In this document: positions 46,209 to 55,881 of the stretch, piece by piece
Numbering within the stretch: position 1 is the first letter of the stretch
How the letters are laid out: each line of letters starts with the position of its first letter
NCBI RefSeq assembly: GCF_021390435.2
Contig: NZ_JAJVCN010000001.1
Location: forward strand, 2,356,001 to 2,420,000
DNA from: Kibdelosporangium philippinense
GTDB lineage: Bacteria > Actinomycetota > Actinomycetes > Mycobacteriales > Pseudonocardiaceae
Length of the DNA stretch: 64,000 bases
Direction: 5' to 3'
Translations under genes and position numbers: made by a program
Notes under the pieces: generated by a model
What the model was told of the DNA's origin: nothing
The model's database searches: none
Seen by the model: the letters and a program-made list of their open reading frames with translations, nothing else

Positions 46209-48644
46209 TTACTGCACGGCGACGGTGTCCACGGGACGAGCCCGTAGCGCGATCCATGCCGGGATCATCGACGCGATCATCGTCAGCAGCCCGACCGCCG
46301 CGGAAACCACCAGATAGATCCAAACCGGACCGTACGGTACAACCGAATCCGTAGTGGCCAAACTGAACGGCACCAACGTCCCCGCCGACACGATCGTGCC
46401 GAGGATCAGGCCCGCGAGGGTGATCGCCGCGCCTTCCACACCGACCATTCGCAGCACCTGGCCACGGCGGGCGCCGGAGAGCCGCAGCAGGCCGAATTCC
46501 CTTCGCCGGTCGGCGGTTTCCACCACCAGCGTGTTGATCACCGAGATCGCCGTGTACAGGACGATCATTCCGGCGATCAGGTAGTTGATCACCGCCTGGG
46601 TTTCCAGGTCGGCCGCGTAGGCCTCAGTCAGCGTCGACCGGTCAGTGAGGTGGTCGCCAGGGAACCGGGCAGCCACGGCCGCGGTGTCACCGGAGACCAT
46701 GATCTGGCTGGCCACGCCCGCGGAGGTGTGCTTGGCGAGCGTGGTCGCAGGTAGCAGGGCTATCTCGTATCCCTGACGCGGTTGGATCACCGCGGCGAGT
46801 GTCACCCGGCTGGTCTGGCCGTCGCCGAAGCGCATGGTGAGCTTGTCGCCGACGCGAAGCCCCATCGAGGACGCATGGTCCGCAGGCAAAGCGACGGTGT
46901 CACCGGACAAGTCCGTCAACTTTCCCGATACGACCGGCATCGCGGTCAGTGAAGCCCCCGAAGCCGTGATGCCTTGCAGTTCAAGGCCGTCGTCGCCCAA
47001 CTCGGGATCGTACGGGCTCTCGACGAATCCCTTGCTGGTCACCCATTCCGACGCCGCCGTCACACCAGGCAGGGACCGGACCGTGTTGACGACATCGGGG
47101 GAGAAGCCGCCGTTTCCGGAGACCAGCACCGCGTCGGCACGCAGGTCCTGGGTGTACGCACGCTGCGCGGACTCAGCCGAGGTCGTCTGGGTGTAGATCT
47201 GCGCCAGGGCGAAACCCGACGCGAGCATCACCGGCGCGACCACCGAGGCGAGCTTGACGGCACGGACACGCGTGTTGTTGGCCGCCAGCGAGCCGGGGAC
47301 CTTCGTCAACGCCCGGATCGGCAGGCGCAGCAACGCCATCACGGCCTTGGTCGCACCGGGAGCGAACAGCGTGATCCCGACCGCCCAGAACACCACGGCC
47401 GGGCCTGCGGTGGACGCGGCCGTCGGGCCGGAATTCACTGCGACCGACACGATGCCAAGAGCCAGGCCACCGGCGCACGCGATGCTGCCCATGATCAGCC
47501 GGGTCCTGGTGAACCACGTGCGCTGGATCGCGGCCTCGGCCAGCGCCTCGGTCGGCCGGGTGCGGCCCGCGCGGCGCGAACCGGCCAGCGCCGCGATCAC
47601 TCCGGCGAGCAGTGCCGTGGCCACACCGATGATCGACGGGATCCAGCCCTGGTGGAACTGGACGACCGGGCTGGCCACGCCGTTCGCGGCCAGTCGGTCG
47701 AACAGGAACTTGCCGATCAGCGCGCCGGGGAACCAGGCCGCGAGGGTCGCGAGCACCGACACCGCCAGCGCTTCGGCGAAGATCATCCGGCGGACCTGGC
47801 CCGGCGTGGTCCCGACCGCCCGCAGCAACGCGATCTCCCGCTTGCGCTGCTGCACCGACACACTGAACGTGCTGGCCACGACCAACATGGACACCATCAC
47901 CGCGAGCCCGCCGAACACGGCGGCCAGCGTGATCAGCATTTCGTTCTGCTGCTCGACCTTCGCGTGCTCGGCCACGCCACGCTCGTCGCCGGTCAGCACA
48001 GTCACCGGCTCCCCGAGGGCTTCTTGCAGGTCCACGGCCGGAGTGCCGACGATCCCGAGTGCCAGCAACCGGCCGAACCGCTGCGCGTCGGTGTCGGCGA
48101 AGTAGAGGACTGACTGGTTGGACGTGCCCGACACGGTGAATGGCGTGATCTTGCCGCGGATCGAGATGTCCACTTGGGAGCCGACCGGTGCGGTCGACAT
48201 AGGCACGACAACCTGGCCTGTCTGTGGCGCCGTGTCGGTCAGCCCGGCGAGTGCGGCCGACGACCAGTTGTGGCCAGTTGTCGACGACCCGGCCATCGAG
48301 ATCGGGAACGCGACATCCGGCACGACCCGGGTGACTCCTGGAACGGTCGACGCCTTCGCGACGAGCGACGCGTCGAGGGGAACGTCCTCGGTCAGCGTCG
48401 AGTACTCGTAGTTGTTGTCGCCGTCCTCGTCGGGCAGCTCGTCGGTGGCCAGACGAATGGATTTGTTGGCGATGATCACCGCGTCCGCCTGCGCGAGCCG
48501 CTGCGCCGGGATCGCGGTCCGGATGCCGGTCTCCATCAGGCCGCCACAGGCCATCACGATCGCCGCGCCGAAGAACAACGCGATGAAAGTGGCGACGAAT
48601 CCGCCCTTGCGGTAACGCAGTGTTCGTATCGTCAGGCGCAGCAT
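46209..48644 (-). CDS. FtsX-like ABC transporter permease, no ATPase partner nearby
   Basis: Start ATG 48644 (MLRLTIRTLRYRKGGFVATF) is chosen. The frame stays open far upstream, but that stretch is antisense to fabG and inhA. The 811-residue protein has the duplicated FtsX/MacB permease layout: one N-terminal helix, a large extracellular domain, three helices (MLITLAAVFGGLAVMVSMLVV, VQQRKREIALLRAVGTTPGQV), a second extracellular domain and a final helix set (AGMIVLYTAISVINTLVVE, ETADRRREFGLLRLSGARRGQV). It needs a LolD-type ATPase, which is not adjacent on either side. It could export lipids, peptides or an antibiotic. Confidence 0.88.
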   Translation of the reverse strand: MLRLTIRTLRYRKGGFVATFIALFFGAAIVMACGGLMETGIRTAIPAQRLAQADAVIIANKSIRLATDELPDEDGDNNYEYSTLTEDVPLDASLVAKASTVPGVTRVVPDVAFPISMAGSSTTGHNWSSAALAGLTDTAPQTGQVVVPMSTAPVGSQVDISIRGKITPFTVSGTSNQSVLYFADTDAQRFGRLLALGIVGTPAVDLQEALGEPVTVLTGDERGVAEHAKVEQQNEMLITLAAVFGGLAVMVSMLVVASTFSVSVQQRKREIALLRAVGTTPGQVRRMIFAEALAVSVLATLAAWFPGALIGKFLFDRLAANGVASPVVQFHQGWIPSIIGVATALLAGVIAALAGSRRAGRTRPTEALAEAAIQRTWFTRTRLIMGSIACAGGLALGIVSVAVNSGPTAASTAGPAVVFWAVGITLFAPGATKAVMALLRLPIRALTKVPGSLAANNTRVRAVKLASVVAPVMLASGFALAQIYTQTTSAESAQRAYTQDLRADAVLVSGNGGFSPDVVNTVRSLPGVTAASEWVTSKGFVESPYDPELGDDGLELQGITASGASLTAMPVVSGKLTDLSGDTVALPADHASSMGLRVGDKLTMRFGDGQTSRVTLAAVIQPRQGYEIALLPATTLAKHTSAGVASQIMVSGDTAAVAARFPGDHLTDRSTLTEAYAADLETQAVINYLIAGMIVLYTAISVINTLVVETADRRREFGLLRLSGARRGQVLRMVGVEGAAITLAGLILGTIVSAGTLVPFSLATTDSVVPYGPVWIYLVVSAAVGLLTMIASMIPAWIALRARPVDTVAVQ

Positions 48645-48739
48645 GATCGGTCCGTCCCCAAATTCGCAGCCAATTGTTTGTGGCTCGACGCTATTGCTGC
48701 GGACGGTGCCCAACCCATGGTGCGGAGCCGTCGATTCGC

Positions 48740-48757
48740 GGTGGGGTAAGCCCCACC
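48740..48757. promoter_or_regulatory. short hairpin/palindrome between permease and fabG
   Basis: GGTGGGG-TAAG-CCCCACC forms a perfect 7-bp stem in the 200-bp divergent gap (48645-48845). It may be an operator for either side. Nothing else stands out in the gap. Confidence 0.4.
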
Positions 48758-48845
48758 ACAAGTGCCGGACCGGATGGGTCGGACCAGCTAGTAGGCCGCT
48801 AGCCTGTGGCGCGAGCAAGCGTCGGGGCGTCTCAAGGAGTTGAGG

Positions 48846-49550
48846 GTGGCACGGTCGGTTTTGGTCACAGGTGGTAACCGCGGGATCGGTCTGGCGATCG
48901 CCAGGGCATTCGCGGACCAGGGCGACAATGTCGCGGTCACGCACCGCGGCTCGGAAACGCCGGAGGGATTGCTCGGCGTCAAATGCGACGTGACCGACGC
49001 CGAACAGGTCGACGCCGCGTTCACCGAAATCGAGGAGAAGCAGGGCCCGGTCGAGATCCTGGTGTCCAACGCCGGCATCACCGACGACACGCTGCTGCTG
49101 CGGATGTCCGAGGAGCAGTTCAGCCGCGTCCTGGACGCGAACCTGACCGGGGCGTTCCGCGTCACCAAGCGCGCCACCCGTGGCATGCTGCGCAAGCGCT
49201 GGGGGCGCTTGATCTACATCTCGTCGGTCGTCGGCCTGACCGGCAGCGCGGGCCAGGCGAACTATGCGGCGAGCAAGGCAGGTCTGGTCGGCTTCTCCCG
49301 CTCGCTCGCGCGTGAGCTGGGCAGCCGCAACATCACGTCGAACGTGATCACGCCGGGTTTCGTGGCCACCGAGATGACCGCCGTGTTGCCGGAAGAGCGC
49401 AAGCAGGAGATCCTCGGCCAGGTTCCGCTGGGCCGGTACGCCGACACCTCGGAGATCGCGTCGGCTGTCACGTTCCTCGCGTCGGACTCGGCCGCGTACA
49501 TCACCGGTGCGGTGCTGCCGGTCGACGGCGGCCTCGGCATGGGCCACTGA
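48846..49550 (+). CDS. fabG: 3-oxoacyl-ACP reductase (MabA/FabG)
   Basis: GTG 48846 is six bases after AAGGAG; a TTG two codons earlier is less well placed. The 234-residue SDR has GGNRGIG (9-15), NAG (75-77) and the catalytic S126/S127, Y140 and K144 (YAASKAGL). It reduces 3-oxoacyl-ACP with NADPH in FAS II. Its order before an InhA-type reductase equals mabA-inhA in mycobacteria. About 100 bp separate it from inhA. Confidence 0.93.
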   Translation: MARSVLVTGGNRGIGLAIARAFADQGDNVAVTHRGSETPEGLLGVKCDVTDAEQVDAAFTEIEEKQGPVEILVSNAGITDDTLLLRMSEEQFSRVLDANLTGAFRVTKRATRGMLRKRWGRLIYISSVVGLTGSAGQANYAASKAGLVGFSRSLARELGSRNITSNVITPGFVATEMTAVLPEERKQEILGQVPLGRYADTSEIASAVTFLASDSAAYITGAVLPVDGGLGMGH

Positions 49551-49653
49551 GAAATCGCAAGGGAGATAACTTCGTGAGTCGAGCTTGCGAGCGAACAATT
49601 CAATACAGCGTCGACCGGGCGGTCGCGTGACGAGCGTTAGCGAGGAAGAGACA

Positions 49654-50421
49654 ATGTCTGGACTGCTCGAAGGCAAGCGGCTGCTGATCACGGGCGTGAT
49701 CACGGACGCCTCCATCGCGTTCCACGTGGCCCGTATCGCGCAGGAGCAGGGCGCCGAGGTGGTGCTCACCGGGTTCGGCAGGCTCAGCCTGGTCGAGCGG
49801 ATCGCCAAGCGGCTGCCGAAGCCAGCGCCGGTGATCGAGCTGGACGTGACCAACACCGAACACCTGGACTCGTTGGCTGGCAAGGTTTCCGAGCACGTCG
49901 ACGGCCTCGACGGCGTGGTCCACTCGATCGGGTTCGCGCCCGCGTCCTGCCTTGGCAACCCGTTCCTCGAGGCGCCGTGGGAGGACGTGTCCACGGCCGT
50001 GCACGTGTCGACGTACTCCTTCATGTCGCTGGCCAAGGCCGTGCTGCCGCTGCTGGCCGAGGGTTCTTCGGTCGTCGGCATGGACTTCGACGCCCGCCAG
50101 GCGTGGCCCGCCTACAACTGGATGGGTGTGGCCAAGGCCGGTTTGGAGTCAGTGACCCGCTACCTGGCCCGTGAGCTCGGTCCGCAGCACGTCCGGGTGA
50201 ACCTGGTCGCCGCTGGCCCGGTCCGCACGATGGCCGCCAAGTCGATCCCTGGCTTCAAGGACCTTGAGGACCAGTGGGCCGTGCGCGCGCCGCTCGGCTG
50301 GAAGGTCGACGACCCCGAGCCGGTCGGCAAGTCGGTTTGCGCGTTGTTGTCAGATTGGTTGCCCGCCACGACTGGCTCAATGGTCATGGTTGACGGAGGA
50401 TTCCACGCTGTTGGGATGTGA
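49654..50421 (+). CDS. inhA: enoyl-ACP reductase (InhA/FabI type)
   Basis: ATG 49654 follows GAGGAAGAG. The 255-residue protein has the FabI-type nucleotide loop [16 protein letters not shown]64 (ELDVTN), SIGFAP (91-96) and the catalytic pair Y154/K161 in [13 protein letters not shown]. This corresponds exactly to Y158/K165 of M. tuberculosis InhA. It reduces trans-2-enoyl-ACP with NADH in fatty acid elongation. Confidence 0.94.
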   Translation: MSGLLEGKRLLITGVITDASIAFHVARIAQEQGAEVVLTGFGRLSLVERIAKRLPKPAPVIELDVTNTEHLDSLAGKVSEHVDGLDGVVHSIGFAPASCLGNPFLEAPWEDVSTAVHVSTYSFMSLAKAVLPLLAEGSSVVGMDFDARQAWPAYNWMGVAKAGLESVTRYLARELGPQHVRVNLVAAGPVRTMAAKSIPGFKDLEDQWAVRAPLGWKVDDPEPVGKSVCALLSDWLPATTGSMVMVDGGFHAVGM

Positions 50422-50442
50422 TCGTTTCGCCCGGGAGGACGC

Positions 50443-52014
50443 ATGTTAGGCCTCGAACTTGTCGTCATCCTGGGCATCACAGTTCTGACGTGCAGTGTCG
50501 CGGCGCGGCGGCTTCGGATCGCCGCGCCGGTGCTGCTGCTGGCCGTCGGTGCGGTGCTCGGCTTCATCCCGATGCTGCGTGAGGTTGAGCTGCCGTCCGA
50601 AGTGATGCTGCTGCTCTTCCTGCCCGCGTTGCTGTACTGGGAGAGCCTGACCACCTCGCTGCGGGAGATCCGGCGCTACGCCCGCGTGGTTTTGCTGACG
50701 AGCACGCTCCTGGTGATCGCCACGGCCGCCGGTGTGGCCGCTGTGGCGCACGCGCTGGGAATGCAATGGGGCCCAGCATGGGTCCTAGGTGCCGCGCTCG
50801 CGCCAACGGACGCCACTGTGGTCAGTGTGTTCGCGCGCGGGTTGCCGTCGCGCAGCATGAACCTGCTGCGCGCGGAAAGCTTGATCAACGACGGCACCGC
50901 GCTGGTGATCTTCGGTGTCGCGGTGAGCATCACCGCGGGCGGCGAGACGTTCAGTTTCGGCAACGTGTCCTGGCTGTTCGTGCTGTCGTTCGGCGGTGGC
51001 GCGCTGGCTGGGGTGATCACGGCGTGGCTCGCGGTCCAGGTGCGCAAGCGACTGGACAACCCGTTGCACGAGAACACCTTGAGCGTGCTCACGCCGTTCG
51101 TCGCGTTCCTGCTCGCCGAAGTCGTGCACGCTTCCGGTGTGCTCGCGGTTGTCGTGTGTGGACTGATTCTCAGTCAGGTCGGGCCGCGGCTGATCCATGC
51201 CGACACCCGTACCCAGAACTCGGCTTTCTGGAGCCTGTCGACGTTCCTGCTCAACGGTTCGCTGTTCGTGCTCGTCGGTCTGCAGGCCAACGCGGCCGCG
51301 CGTGACCTCACCTCGACCGGTGTCTGGCGCGGGCTTGCCTTGGTCGGCTTGATATCCGTCGCCGTGATCGGCGTCCGGATGCTGTGGCTGTTCACCACGC
51401 CGTACATCATCAGGGCAATCGATCGACGTCCACAGCAACGTGAGCTGAGAGCCGACCCCAAGTCGCGGCTGATCAACTCGTTGTGCGGATTCCGTGGCGC
51501 GGTGTCGATGGCCGCGGCCCTCGCTGTGCCGGAAGGCATGGCAGGTCGTGACCTGATCATCTTTGTCACGGCAGGCGTGATCACGCTCACGCTCGTCGTG
51601 CAGGCGCTGTTGTTGCCGCCCGTGGTGCGTTGGGCGAACCTGCCGCCGGACACCCAGTTCGACGAGGAACGCGCGATGGCCATCCTGGCGTCGGCTGAGG
51701 CAGCGTACGAGGCGATGCCCAAGCTGGCCGCTGAGCTCGGCACCGATCCGTTGATCATCGAACGAGCCCGCCGCGAGTCCGAGAAACGCCTGAAACTGCT
51801 GCGCCAGGGCAACGCCGAAGACGACGAAGAGCACCCGTACCAGCGGTTGGAAAACGACTACCAGGCACTGCGGCTCGCGTTGATCGCGCACAAACGCTCG
51901 ACCATCGTGCGGTTGCGCGACGAGCGCAGGATCGACGACGCCGTCCTGCGGCACATCCAGACCCAGCTCGACCTTGAGGAGATCAGGCTGTCCCGGCGTG
52001 AAGCCGCCGAATGA
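50443..52014 (+). CDS. CPA1-family Na+(K+)/H+ antiporter
   Basis: The 523-residue protein starts at ATG 50443 after GGGAGG. It has about 12 membrane helices in residues 1-400, with the ion-site motifs [11 protein letters not shown] and [17 protein letters not shown] and the late [18 protein letters not shown] cytosolic helical tail of about 120 residues ([20 protein letters not shown] ... [21 protein letters not shown]) follows, as in bacterial NhaP-type exchangers. It is inserted between inhA and hemH relative to the mycobacterial order and is co-directional with both. Confidence 0.92.
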   Translation: MLGLELVVILGITVLTCSVAARRLRIAAPVLLLAVGAVLGFIPMLREVELPSEVMLLLFLPALLYWESLTTSLREIRRYARVVLLTSTLLVIATAAGVAAVAHALGMQWGPAWVLGAALAPTDATVVSVFARGLPSRSMNLLRAESLINDGTALVIFGVAVSITAGGETFSFGNVSWLFVLSFGGGALAGVITAWLAVQVRKRLDNPLHENTLSVLTPFVAFLLAEVVHASGVLAVVVCGLILSQVGPRLIHADTRTQNSAFWSLSTFLLNGSLFVLVGLQANAAARDLTSTGVWRGLALVGLISVAVIGVRMLWLFTTPYIIRAIDRRPQQRELRADPKSRLINSLCGFRGAVSMAAALAVPEGMAGRDLIIFVTAGVITLTLVVQALLLPPVVRWANLPPDTQFDEERAMAILASAEAAYEAMPKLAAELGTDPLIIERARRESEKRLKLLRQGNAEDDEEHPYQRLENDYQALRLALIAHKRSTIVRLRDERRIDDAVLRHIQTQLDLEEIRLSRREAAE

Positions 52015-52033
52015 CAAGGGGCAGGATGGGGCA

Positions 52034-53071
52034 GTGAGTTTCGACGCGCTGCTGTGGCTGTCGTTCGGCGGACCGGAAGGACCTGCCGACGTCCGGCCAT
52101 TCCTGGAGAACGTGACGCGAGGCCGAGGCGTGCCGCCGGAGCGGCTCGACGAGGTGGAGAAGCACTACCAGCACTTCGGCGGGGTCTCGCCGATCAACCG
52201 GCTCAACCGTGAGGCGATCGCCGCGGTCGAGGCCGAGCTGGCCGGGCAGGGCGTGCGGCTGCCGGTGTACTTCGGCAACCGCAACTGGCACCCAATGGCT
52301 GAGGACACGCTCGGCAAGATGCTCGCCGACGGCGTCCAGCGCGTCCTGGTCTTCCCGACCAGCGCCTACGGCGGTTACTCGGCATGCCGTCAGTACGACG
52401 AGGACATCGCACGGGTCAGGGAAGCTGTCGGTCCGAACGCGCCGGAACTGGTGAAGCTGCGCCAGTTCTTCGATCATCCGTTGTTCATCGAGTCCTTCGC
52501 CGACGCCGTCCGTGCGTCCTTGGCGACATTGCCCGACGGCGCTCGGCTCGTGTTCACCGCGCACTCGGTCCCGGTCTCGGCCGACAAGGCTGCGGGTCCG
52601 CCTTCGGAAGGCGGCGGCCGGTACTCCAAGCAGGTCGCCGAAGCGTCCCGGCTTGTCGCCGAGGCCGTCGGGGTCGCGGAGTACGACGTGGTCTGGCAGT
52701 CGCGGTCTGGACCACCGCAGATTCCGTGGCTGGACCCGGACATCGTGGACCACATCGAGGCATTGCATGGGCAAGGTGTCACGGCGGTCGCGGTGTGCCC
52801 GATCGGGTTCGTCAGCGATCACCTCGAAGTGATCTGGGACCTGGACAACGAAGCCGCCGAGAAGGCGGGGGAGTTGGGGATGGCGTTCGCCCGCGTGGCC
52901 ACGCCCAACAGCGACCCACGCTTCGCGCGACTCGTGGTCGAGCTGATCCGTGAACACACCGATGGCGTCGAGCCTCGCAAGCTGTCGGCCTTCCCAGCCG
53001 CTGGCTGCACGATCAACGGCGCCCCCTGCGCACCGCTGTGCTGCGAACCCGCCAAACGCCCGGCTCGCTGA
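52034..53071 (+). CDS. hemH: ferrochelatase (coproporphyrin III type)
   Basis: GTG 52034 gives the family N-terminus [19 protein letters not shown]; the upstream open frame overlaps the antiporter and is not used. The 345-residue protein has the catalytic histidine in [10 protein letters not shown] and the acidic iron-side site ([17 protein letters not shown]). The C-terminal cysteines ([17 protein letters not shown]), together with an inner Cys, bind the [2Fe-2S] cluster of actinobacterial enzymes. It inserts iron in haem synthesis. A palindromic terminator of the local repeat family lies 14 bp after the stop. Confidence 0.93.
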   Translation: MSFDALLWLSFGGPEGPADVRPFLENVTRGRGVPPERLDEVEKHYQHFGGVSPINRLNREAIAAVEAELAGQGVRLPVYFGNRNWHPMAEDTLGKMLADGVQRVLVFPTSAYGGYSACRQYDEDIARVREAVGPNAPELVKLRQFFDHPLFIESFADAVRASLATLPDGARLVFTAHSVPVSADKAAGPPSEGGGRYSKQVAEASRLVAEAVGVAEYDVVWQSRSGPPQIPWLDPDIVDHIEALHGQGVTAVAVCPIGFVSDHLEVIWDLDNEAAEKAGELGMAFARVATPNSDPRFARLVVELIREHTDGVEPRKLSAFPAAGCTINGAPCAPLCCEPAKRPAR

Positions 53072-53085
53072 CTGTCCCCGCAGGT

Positions 53086-53141
53086 AGACCCTCGTGAGTG
53101 GTTAGACGGGTTCTAACCCGTCTAACCACTCACGAGGGTCT
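53086..53141 (+). repeat. dispersed palindrome copy 3; terminator of hemH
   Basis: A perfect 27-bp stem with a 2-base loop is built from the family arm CTCGTGAGTGGTTA plus GACGGGTT. Four T residues (53141-53144) follow, so it is a typical intrinsic terminator. Unlike copies 1 and 2 it lies between co-directional genes (hemH and the ROK regulator). Confidence 0.88.
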
Positions 53142-53185
53142 TTTGACGTTTCGCTCCGGTTACTGCTCTTGACCGCTCCTTGCTC

Positions 53186-53201
53186 GGTGACTACCGTCAC
53201 C
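53186..53201 (+). promoter_or_regulatory. palindrome upstream of ROK regulator
   Basis: GGTGAC-TACC-GTCACC lies 53 bp before the ROK start, next to a TTGACC/TTGCTC stretch. An AT-rich run (AGATTAATTTGACC) nearer the gene could also hold operator or promoter elements. Autoregulation by the ROK protein is possible. Confidence 0.45.
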
Positions 53202-53254
53202 ACAAATCGTCTGGGAAGTTACCAGATTAATTTGACCCTAAACCGGGAGCCGAG

Positions 53255-54517
53255 TTGAGAGCCGGGAGTCCGCGGCTACTGCGCGAGATCAACGATCGCG
53301 CGGCCATCGACGCGCTGCTGCGCGACGGCCCGCTGACGCGATCCGAGCTGGAGTACGCGATCGGCCTCTCCAAGCCGGCCACCGCGCAGTTGCTTGCCCG
53401 CCTTGAAGAAGAGGGCGTCGTGGTGCGCGAAGGCCTGCGTGGTGGCGGCCGTGGCCCGCGCGCCCAGCTGTGGGCGGTGAAGGGTGCGGTCGCGCACGTC
53501 GCGGCGATCGACCTGACGCCGCGCGGTGTCGACATCGCCATCGCCGACATCTCCGGGGCGGTGCTGACCGAACACCGGCAGGCCGTTCCGCCACGAGGAA
53601 CGTCCGACGAGGTGCTCAGCAACTTCCGGCAGGCCACCGTCGCCGCGTGCGCGGCCGCTGGCTTGACGCTCAAGGACTTGCGGCACGTCGTGGTCGGCAC
53701 GCCAGGCGCGATCAACCCGCGCACCGGGCACCTGTGGTTCGCGCCGCACCTGCCCGGCTGGGAAGGCTTCGACATGCCCGGCCGGATCGGCGCCGAACTC
53801 GGCGTCCCGGTCACCATCGAGAACGACGTGAACCTGGTCGCGCTCGAAGAGATGATCGCCGGGCAGGCGACCGCGGTACGCAGCTTCGTGATGGTCTGGC
53901 TCGACCACGGAATCGGTGGCGCGATCGTGGTCGACCGCAAACTGTTGCGTGGCGCGACCGGTGGTGCGGGCGAGATCGACTGGATGCACGTGCCCGACCG
54001 TGCCGCCGCCGACACCGGGATTCCCGCGACGGGAACGAGGTTCGGTGATCTGGTCAGCTCACCGAACGTGGTGAAGCTCGCCAGGGCGTACGGGATCGCC
54101 GCGCGCAATGGCTGGACGGCCGTGAGCAAGGCGGTCGCCCAAATAGATGAGAAAGAGACTTCCGAACAGCAGCAAGGGAAACAGTTCCTGACCGACCTGG
54201 CACGCCGGGTCGCCACCGGAGTAGCCAGCGTGGTCAGTGTGGTGGACCCGGAACTGGTACTGCTGTGCGGAAAGACCGGCTTGGCTGGCGGGGAGATGCT
54301 GTGCCGGTTGATCAGCACTGAGTTGCGGAACATGGTCGTGCCCCGCACTCCGGTGGCGTACAGCGCGCTCGCCGGCAATGCCGTGCGGGCGGGCGCGTTG
54401 CACTCCGCCCTCGCCGTAGTCCGTGAGCAGGTTTTCGGGCTGACCGGCGACATAACCGAACCATCTCGCCGGCTGGACGCCAGTGGCGATGGCAACGGCG
54501 TCCGAACAAGTTTCTAG
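53255..54517 (+). CDS. ROK-family transcriptional repressor
   Basis: The 420-residue protein (TTG start after GGGAG) has an N-terminal winged helix (AIDALLRDGPLTRSELEYAI, GLSKPATAQLLARLEEEGVV) and a ROK sugar-kinase-like domain (AAIDLTPRGVDIAIADISG, GTPGAINPRTGHLWFAPHL, IENDVNLVALEE, WLDHGIGGAIVVD). The usual zinc-binding CxCGxxGC motif is absent: after GGAGEIDWMHVP there are no cysteines. It stands directly before, and presumably controls, the sugar ABC/GH4/kinase operon, with the sugar or its phosphate as inducer. Confidence 0.9.
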   Translation: MRAGSPRLLREINDRAAIDALLRDGPLTRSELEYAIGLSKPATAQLLARLEEEGVVVREGLRGGGRGPRAQLWAVKGAVAHVAAIDLTPRGVDIAIADISGAVLTEHRQAVPPRGTSDEVLSNFRQATVAACAAAGLTLKDLRHVVVGTPGAINPRTGHLWFAPHLPGWEGFDMPGRIGAELGVPVTIENDVNLVALEEMIAGQATAVRSFVMVWLDHGIGGAIVVDRKLLRGATGGAGEIDWMHVPDRAAADTGIPATGTRFGDLVSSPNVVKLARAYGIAARNGWTAVSKAVAQIDEKETSEQQQGKQFLTDLARRVATGVASVVSVVDPELVLLCGKTGLAGGEMLCRLISTELRNMVVPRTPVAYSALAGNAVRAGALHSALAVVREQVFGLTGDITEPSRRLDASGDGNGVRTSF

Positions 54518-54533
54518 GTCCCCAGGAGGGCAA

Positions 54534-55874
54534 ATGCGCAAGGCCCCCATTCGGGTGGTGCTCGCTTCGGTGGCATTACTCGTCGCGTCGTGTTCCGGTG
54601 CGGCAGGCGGTGGTGGTGGCGGCGGGGAGATCGGAGCCGCTCCGGCGGCGGACGCGAACCTGACGCTCGTGGTGTACAGCAAGTTCACCGACCGGGAGGA
54701 GAAAGCGGTCACCGCGGCCCTCCAGTCGTTCACCAAGAAGTTCCCGAACATCAAGATCGACCACCGGGGCAACCAGGACGACGACAAGCTGACCCAGTCG
54801 ATCCAGAGCGGCTCGCCGCCCGACGTGGCGATCTCGTTCTTCTCCGACAACCTCGGCAACTGGTGCCACAGCGGCGCTTTCCAGGATCTCAACCCGTACA
54901 TCCAGCGGGACAAGGTCGACCTGAACGTCATCCCCAAGCAGGTCCGCGACTACACCGCGTACAACGGCAAGCAGTGCTCGATGCCGTTCCTGGCCGACGT
55001 GTACGGCTTCTACTACAACAAGGACATGCTCACCGCGGCTGGCATCTCCGGCCCGCCGAAGACCACGGCCGAGCTGCTCGACTACGCCAAGCGCACCACC
55101 AAGTTCGCGGCCGACGGCTCGATCGAGGTGGCTGGCTTCATCCCGTCGATGCCGTTCTACGCCAACGAGGCGCAGATCTGGGCGCCGATGTGGGGCGCGA
55201 CGTACCTTTCCGGCCCCGACGGCAAGTCCGCGATGGCGTCGAGTCCTCAGTGGAAGGAGCTGTTCGACTTCCAGAAGCAGCTCGTCGACTTCTACGGCAA
55301 GGACAAGCTCGAGCGGTTCAAGGCTGGTCTCGGTGACCAGTACTCGCCGGACAACGCCTTCCACAAGAAGAAGCTCGCGATGATGTTCGACGGTGAGTAC
55401 CGCAACGCGTTTCTCGCCGACACCGCGCCGGACGTGAACTACGGCACCGCGCCGCCGCCCGTGTCCGCGAGCCGCACTTCGCAGTACGGCGGCGGGTACT
55501 CCACCGGCACGATCATCGGCATGCCGAAGGGCGTCAAGAACCCTGGTGCGTCGTGGGAACTGATCAAGCACGTCACGCTGGACACCGACACCCTCGTCGA
55601 GCTGTCCAACCAGATCAAGAACCTGCCGAGTACGACGGACTCGCTCTCCTCGCCGAACCTGAAGGTCAACGAGCAGTTCAAGACCTTCCTCGACATGTAC
55701 GGCAGCGGCAAGCTGCAGTCCAACCCGGCATCGCCGGTCAACGCGGCGGCCATCAAGGCCGTCAACGACTTCGCATCACGGTGGATCGCCGGTCAGGAGC
55801 CCGACCTGGCCGCTGGTCTCGCGAAGGTCGACGCGCAGATCAACGACGAGCTGGCCCAGAAGTTGGGCAAGTAG
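54534..55874 (+). CDS. sugar ABC transporter substrate-binding lipoprotein
   Basis: ATG 54534 follows AGGAGGG. The 446-residue protein has a lipoprotein signal with lipobox LVAS-C (C20), a Gly-rich spacer and a family 1 extracellular solute-binding fold (LTLVVYSKFTDREEKAVTAAL, SIQSGSPPDVAISFFSDNLG, VYGFYYNKDMLTAAGI, GIMP-like GMPKGVKNPGASWELIKHV). It binds an oligosaccharide outside the cell for the two permeases downstream. The ATPase (MsiK/MalK type) is not encoded here and is probably shared from elsewhere. Confidence 0.92.
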   Translation: MRKAPIRVVLASVALLVASCSGAAGGGGGGGEIGAAPAADANLTLVVYSKFTDREEKAVTAALQSFTKKFPNIKIDHRGNQDDDKLTQSIQSGSPPDVAISFFSDNLGNWCHSGAFQDLNPYIQRDKVDLNVIPKQVRDYTAYNGKQCSMPFLADVYGFYYNKDMLTAAGISGPPKTTAELLDYAKRTTKFAADGSIEVAGFIPSMPFYANEAQIWAPMWGATYLSGPDGKSAMASSPQWKELFDFQKQLVDFYGKDKLERFKAGLGDQYSPDNAFHKKKLAMMFDGEYRNAFLADTAPDVNYGTAPPPVSASRTSQYGGGYSTGTIIGMPKGVKNPGASWELIKHVTLDTDTLVELSNQIKNLPSTTDSLSSPNLKVNEQFKTFLDMYGSGKLQSNPASPVNAAAIKAVNDFASRWIAGQEPDLAAGLAKVDAQINDELAQKLGK

Positions 55875-55881
55875 CAGCGAG

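Noticed and set aside
46209..50081. A 1,290-residue ABC permease
   Set aside because: The first 479 codons are antisense to fabG and inhA and not permease-like; the true start is ATG 48644.
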